From assembly GCA_019426215.1 (NCBI GenBank), contig CM033396.1, positions 20,041,101-20,105,100 on the forward strand: a DNA stretch of 64,000 nt, in the 5' to 3' direction. A program made the translations under genes and the position numbers. Numbering within the stretch: the first letter of the stretch is position 1; each line of letters opens with the position of its first letter. The notes beneath the pieces are model-generated. The model had not been told where the DNA came from. It worked only from the letters and a program-made list of their open reading frames with translations, and searched no databases. Positions 58,575-64,000 of this stretch are shown in pieces. This DNA is from Buddleja alternifolia (Eukaryota; Streptophyta; Magnoliopsida; Lamiales; Scrophulariaceae).

Positions 58575-60353
58575 CTAAGGCTCGCGCATCGTTATGCATG
58601 ATCCATTTTTTTTTAATCGTTACATGTGATGCACGTTTAAAATTATTAAATTCATAAATTTTATTGATTTGGGGATTTTCATAAAAACAATTATTTTCAG
58701 TTTTTAAGGGATGTTTAAATCTGAAGAATAATTCTATGTAATGAGATTACATTCAAATCAAATAATGTGCGTGTGTGTAGCCGTGCTGGTTGATGTTTGA
58801 TATTGAAATTTGGAATTTCGATTATAATTGGTTATGGATAAAACTTGGAGTCCCAAATTGGCTTAAAGTCAAATCTTATATGTTTTAATTTGATTTTAAA
58901 TGTATAAGTAAATATGCAATTTAGAATTGCACAATATTTAGCCTAACTGTGCACGTGTGTTGTTTCTGTGAGAGTACTGCCATATGGGAAAATTATACCT
59001 TTGACTTGTGAAGAAAGGTTTTTCAGCAAAGATAACATGGGTAAATGTTTCCCATGCAATTGAGAATTGAGAATATTCATTAGCTAATTTACGTGAACAG
59101 CAACTATGTATTTGCATGTTTAAGAATTCAAGTGGCGGTGGAATTAATTTTCCATGGATTTGGAATCCAATATCATGAGTGGTATCATGACATGGGCATA
59201 CACATGTATATATATGCACATAGCAAGGAAACAGTCCAACCTGTTTCGGAAATTTTATTTTTCCTAAAAGTTTATTTTATTTAAAAGGTGTTTTGAATTA
59301 TTTATTTTTGGAAAAATCAAGTTTTATTGAGAAACCCCGAATTGATTTAATTTATGAAGAATATTTAGTAAATTAAGAATTTACATATGCTTTCATGAGT
59401 TGATATGCATGATGGAATTTTGAGGCCATTAGAATTGTACAAGCATGTTTACTTTTCGTTATTTATTATTAGCCTTGCCGGCGTTCGATCCTTGATGGCT
59501 CTAGATAGGATCGATTTAGATATGGCCCAAAATATCCATGTTATATTTTATGTATGAGATGCATGATTTAATGTATGAGATGCATGATTCTATGTATTAG
59601 ATACATGTTTTTTTGGTTATGCTTATCTTTTATATTTCTTTTCATGTGATGTTGGGCATGTTTAGGATAGAGACTTAGATAAGATAATCGAAGCGATGAG
59701 ACCTTTTCATAATATACTAAAATCCCTTACTTATTAGATAAGTTTATAAAATCTTAATGATTTTAATTTTAAGTTAATATGGGATAAAATTAAACGGGGT
59801 TTAATATTCCATGCCTACCATCAAAAGTAATAGCATGTCGGTGCTACTTATGTAGATTAGTCGACCATTGCAAGTGGGACTTTCTATAATGAGAAAGCCG
59901 TGATTATTACTAAGCATAGAGATGCACATGGGTAATTTATCCTGTAAGTTGACCATTGCAAGTGGAACTTTTTGGGTAGGTCATTTACATGTAGGTTTGA
60001 TGGGTCTAACTTAACATAGGAGTAACATGGGGGCGCATAAAATTGAGGTCCATGTAAAACATGAGGTAAAATAATTGAGGGTTACATGGGGATGTAATTG
60101 ATAAGTGTTGTCTACCTTTTTAATTATTATGTATGTGTCCATAAAATTGGGATATGTAATAATTAAATCGGACTTCAAACTCACTAAGAAAAATTGTTTT
60201 TCTCGAATTCTTTAATGAGGGTTATTGAATTTGAATTAAATAGTGGGAGGTAATTTATGATTAAAAGACCTTAAAATCATATCTACACATAATGTATTAA
60301 ACATCTTCTTAATCTCCGTTTCGCTTTAATTTGTAGATAACTAGATATCTAAG
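58575..60353 (+). other. Untranslated leader of the young Copia element
   Basis: A long AT-rich leader between the primer site and the gag start. It contains several short ATG frames and two copies of a GTCGACCATTGCAAGTGG-type phrase near 59860-59970. No conserved protein is visible. Confidence 0.6.
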
Positions 60354-63300
60354 ATGGCTAAGAACCCGCTTTCCACAATTCTCGACACAAACAAACTCAC
60401 TGGACCCAACTATTCTGATTGGCTTAGAAACCTTAAGATAGTGCTCAACTCTGAGAATAGAGCCTATGTCTTGACTGATGCACCCCTCTCGACTCTACCC
60501 GAGGATGCTGAGGAGGAGGAAATCGAAACCCATAAGAGATGGTTAAACGATGACCTCCAAGCAAGGTGCACGATGCTTGCATCAATGTCGAATGAGTTGC
60601 AAAAGCAACACGAAAATATGGCAAGTGCTGCTGATATTTTCAAACACTTACAAGAGTTGTATGGTGAAAAGTCTAGGAGGGAAAGGTACTTAGTGTCTAA
60701 AGAGCTTTTTAGAGCTCGTATGACTGAGGGGTCAAATGTCCAAGAACATGTGCTTAAGATGATTGGGCTCATTGAGAAGCTCGCAAGTCTTGACATTTTT
60801 CTAGACAATGAACTCTCAGTGGACTTAGTACTTCAATCCTTGCCTAGCACATTCGATCAATTTGTGGTCAACTTTAACATGAACAGTCTGGAGGCGACCT
60901 TGCCTGACTTGTTAAGCATGTTAAGGACTGCAGAAGCCACCATCAAGAAGGACAAGCCAGTCCTACTTGTGAGTTCTGCCCATTCTAAGGCTAAAAGGCC
61001 AAAGAAAGGGAAAGGGAAAAGTTCCCAAAAGAACAAGAAGCTAAAAGCTAAAGGTGGGGTCAAGAAGGTTAAAGCTGATAAAGATAAGGGTGATTGTTTC
61101 CATTGCGGTAAACCAGGGCATTGGAAGAGGAACTGCAAGGAGTACCTTGCGACCCTAAGTGAGACCAAGGGTATGTTTTATGTTGAAGTTAACTTATCTG
61201 TTAACGATACTTCTTGGGTATTAGATACCGGTTGTGCATCACATCTTTGCAATAATTTGCAGGCAATGACAAGAAGTAGGATGCTAGGAAAGGATGAGAT
61301 CGTTCTGAGACTTGGCAATGGAGCAAAAGTTGCTGCCACAGCGATAGGAACGGTCAACCTGGCATTAGGCGACGGCATTAGAATAGTTTTAAATAATTGT
61401 CTTTATGTTTCTAGTATAATAAAGAACATTATCTCCATTCCTGTTTTAGATGGAGAGGGTTTTGAGTTTTTAATAAAAGATGGAAAGTGTTCCATTATTA
61501 AAAATTGTTCTTTACTTTTTACTAGTACTTTGACGAATTGTTTATACACTGTTCAACCAATTAATTCCGTCTTTCACATTCAACATAGTAACAAAAGAAA
61601 ACAAGATAACTTAAACAGTACACTAATGTGGCATGCTAGACTAGGACATATTTCCAAAGAAAGAATGCACAAATTGGCAAAGGAAGGTGTACTCGACCTT
61701 AAGGAAGAGGAAACCATGCCTGCTTGTGAATCTTGTCTTAAAGGAAAAATGACCAAGTCACCATTTGTAGGACAAGTGGAACGTGCCACCCATCTTTTGG
61801 ATTTGATCCATTCGGATGTTTGTGGTCCTTTTAGTATAAGTACTAAAGGAAGGTGTACTTACTTCATTACTTTTACCGATGATTATTCACGGTACGGATA
61901 TGTGTACCTTATGAAGCACAAATCTGAAGCTTTTGAAAAGTTCAAAGAGTTTAGGAATGAAGTAGAAAAACAACTAAGTCATAATATTAAGACTCTTCGA
62001 TCTGATCGGGGAGGAGAATACTTAAGTGACGAATTCCTTAGTTATCTTAAAGAGAATGGGATTCTCTCTCAGTGGACTCCGCCTGGAACACCACAATTGA
62101 ATGGGGTGTCTGAGCGAAGGAATAGGACTTTATTGGATATGGTCCGTTCCATGATGAGTTTCACTGAAGTTCCTCCATCTTTCTGGGGTTATGCCTTAGA
62201 AACTGCGGCATATCTATTAAATAGATTGCCTTCCAAATCAGTGCCCAAAACGCCTTATGAGTTATGGCGTGGTAAACCGGCCTCATACAAATATCTTCGA
62301 GTATGGGGATGTTCAGCCTATGTGAAAAGGCTAGTGGGAGATAAGTTAGAGTCTAAGTCTAGCTTATGTAAATTTGTGGGGTACCCTAAAGAAACTGCGG
62401 GGTACTACTTCTATGATCCATCAGAACAAAAGGTGTTTGTTTCAAGGAATGCCATCTTCTTAGAGAAGGAGTTTCTATTAGATAGAAAGGGCGAGATCAT
62501 AGAACTTGAAGAAGTTCAAGAACCACAAATTATCTCACAAACTTTGGAAACACAAACACAAGAAAACACTGAAATATCTAACACACAACCTCCGAGAAGA
62601 TCCGAAAGGATCCGAGGGCCACCTGAGAGGTATGGTCTATTACTAGAAAGTAATAAGGAGGAGCTTCAAGTGGATGAAGATCCAAGAAGCTACAACGAAG
62701 CAATATGTGATATTGATTCTGGGAAGTGGCAAAGTGCCATGGAATCTGAAATGGACTCCATGTACTCCAACAAGGTATGGACCTTGGTAGATCCACCAGA
62801 GGGTATAGTACCCATTGGTTGTAAGTGGATCTATAAGCGAAAGCTTGGAGCAAATGGAGAGGTAGTGACCTATAAAGCTAGGCTAGTGGCAAAAGGTTAC
62901 ACTCAAAGAGAGGGTATCGACTATGAAGAAACCTTTTCGCCAGTAGCAATGCTTAAATCCATTAGGATTTTGCTTGCAATAGCTGCTCATTATGATTATG
63001 AAATATGGCAGATGGATGTGAAAACCGCCTTCCTCAATGGAAACATAGAGGAAGAGATTTACATGAAACAACCAGAAGGTTTCATATCTAGTGGGAGTGA
63101 GCAAAAATTTTGCAAACTCCAAAAGTCCATTTATGGACTAAAGCAAGCATCCCGAAGTTGGAACATCTGTTTTGATGAAACTATAAGGATGTATGGTTTC
63201 ATTAAAAACGAAGATGAACCATGTGTGTACAAGAAAGTCAGTGGGAGTGCAGTGACATTCTTAGTACTTTATGTTGATGATATTCTACTCATTGGGAATG

Positions 63301-64000
63301 ATGTAGGAATGATGCAATCGACTAAAGTATGGTTATCCACCAAATTCTCCATGAAAGACTTAGGAGATGCATCCTACATCTTAGGAATCAAAATCTATAG
63401 AGATAGATCAAGAAAGATGATAGGATTGTCTCAGTCAATGTACATAGACAAAATGCTAAAAAGGTTTAGTATGGAGGAATCAAAGAAAGGATTCTTGCCT
63501 ATGAGTCATGGGATCCGGTATTCTCGATCCATGTGTCCTTCGACATCCCAGGAACGAGATAGGATGGCTCGCGTACCATATGCTTCTGCCATAGGAAGTA
63601 TTATGTATGCAATGTTATGTACAAGGCCTGATGTGGCTCATGCATTAAGTGTAGTGAGTCGTTTTCAGTCCGACCCAGGTGAGTTGCACTGGGTAGCCGT
63701 GAAAACAATCCTCAAGTACTTGAGAAGGACTAAGACTTGTTTTTGATATACGGCGGTGGAGAATTGAAACTAGAAGGGTTCACTGACTCTAGTTTCCAAT
63801 CTGAGGTGGATGATTTGAAATCAATGTCGGGATTTGTATTCACCCTCAATGGTGGAGCAGTAAGTTGGAAGAGTTCCAAACAGAAAACTACTGCGGATTC
63901 CACAACCGAGGCTGAATACATAGCTGCATCTGATGCAGCAAAGGAAGCTGTTTGGATTAGGAACTTCATCCAAGGGTTGGGTGCAGTCCCTAGCATTGTC
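60354..64000 (+). pseudogene. Gag-pol polyprotein of the young Copia element, one frameshift
   Basis: The single frame of 1130 residues starts [20 protein letters not shown] at 60354, in a good context (AAGATGGC). Gag has [15 protein letters not shown] near residue 20, then a Lys-rich stretch and the knuckle [14 protein letters not shown] near residue 247. The protease has [12 protein letters not shown] near 290. Integrase has the HHCC finger from about 426, then [25 protein letters not shown] and [14 protein letters not shown]. Reverse transcriptase has [30 protein letters not shown] and [10 protein letters not shown] near 973. At about 63735 one base is missing (YLRRTKTCF then stop). In the other frame [35 protein letters not shown] and TEAEYIAASDAAKEA continue RNase H to the window edge. 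Confidence 0.9.

Larger units (their letters stand above)
56394..64000 (+). mobile_element. Young Copia element, 3' part outside the window
   Basis: It has a 2168-bp 5' LTR, an initiator-Met primer site, a 1.8 kb leader and one long gag-pol frame. Only one frameshift is visible, near the pol end. The polypurine tract and 3' LTR lie beyond 64000. An older antisense solo LTR of the same family is at 30005-32161. Confidence 0.92.

Noticed and set aside
60464..63122. Minus-strand frames of 66-114 codons over the Copia gag-pol
   Set aside because: They lie entirely opposite a conserved coding frame and carry no motif.

Overview
The window is nuclear DNA from a flowering plant, most likely a dicot. 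It has split genes with GT-AG introns, AT-rich spacers, Copia and Ty3/gypsy LTR retrotransposons, Mutator-like elements (MULEs) that carry a plant mobile domain (PMD) gene, and one plant-type nuclear gene for a plastid MurG glycosyltransferase. Nearly everything else is transposon. I see no bacterial operon, CRISPR array, rRNA or tRNA gene.

Layout. 1-4155: 3' end of a Copia-type element (last codons, polypurine tract, 3' LTR). The LTR is split by a 1.95 kb segment that carries the last exon and 3' flank of a MurG gene, bordered by a 303-bp direct duplication of LTR sequence. 4156-4563 and 15527-21050: a decayed Tat-type gypsy element on the minus strand, cut in its integrase codons by a complete 10.95 kb MULE (4564-15517, 9-bp target duplication). 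The MULE carries a broken MURA transposase (plus), a broken PMD gene (minus, converging on it), a divergent pair of small paralogous genes of unknown function, and arrays of 27-bp palindromes in both ends. 21051-26060: an older element relict with a broken Myb/SANT-like gene and a TACGTCA-rich repeat array split by a solo LTR.

26567-43406: MurG. Exons 1-3 are at 26567-27458, 27687-27795 and 32395-32530, with one frameshift in exon 1. Intron 3 was enlarged by a gag relict, a 2.1 kb antisense solo LTR, more LTR relicts and a young Athila-type gag-protease element (33301-40751). The intron sequence that should lead into the last exon (43091-43406) stops at a 12-N gap. A decayed Copia element (43419-48918) follows, and the only last exon visible lies 25 kb upstream of exon 1.

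48919-50837: AT-rich spacer with a MITE-like inverted-repeat element. 50838-56138: a truncated second MULE of the same family (minus strand), holding a solo LTR. 56139-56393: start of a Tat-type gypsy LTR. 56394-64000: a young Copia element (2.17 kb 5' LTR, initiator-Met primer site, one long gag-pol frame with a single late frameshift) that runs off the window.

How the parts relate. The host gene is one plastid-targeted enzyme of peptidoglycan precursor synthesis, here probably a broken copy. The MULE resembles MuDR in layout, with two convergent genes, but has a PMD gene where MuDR has mudrB and an extra small-gene pair between them. Both large MULE genes contain stops and frameshifts, so this copy should depend on a transposase from elsewhere.
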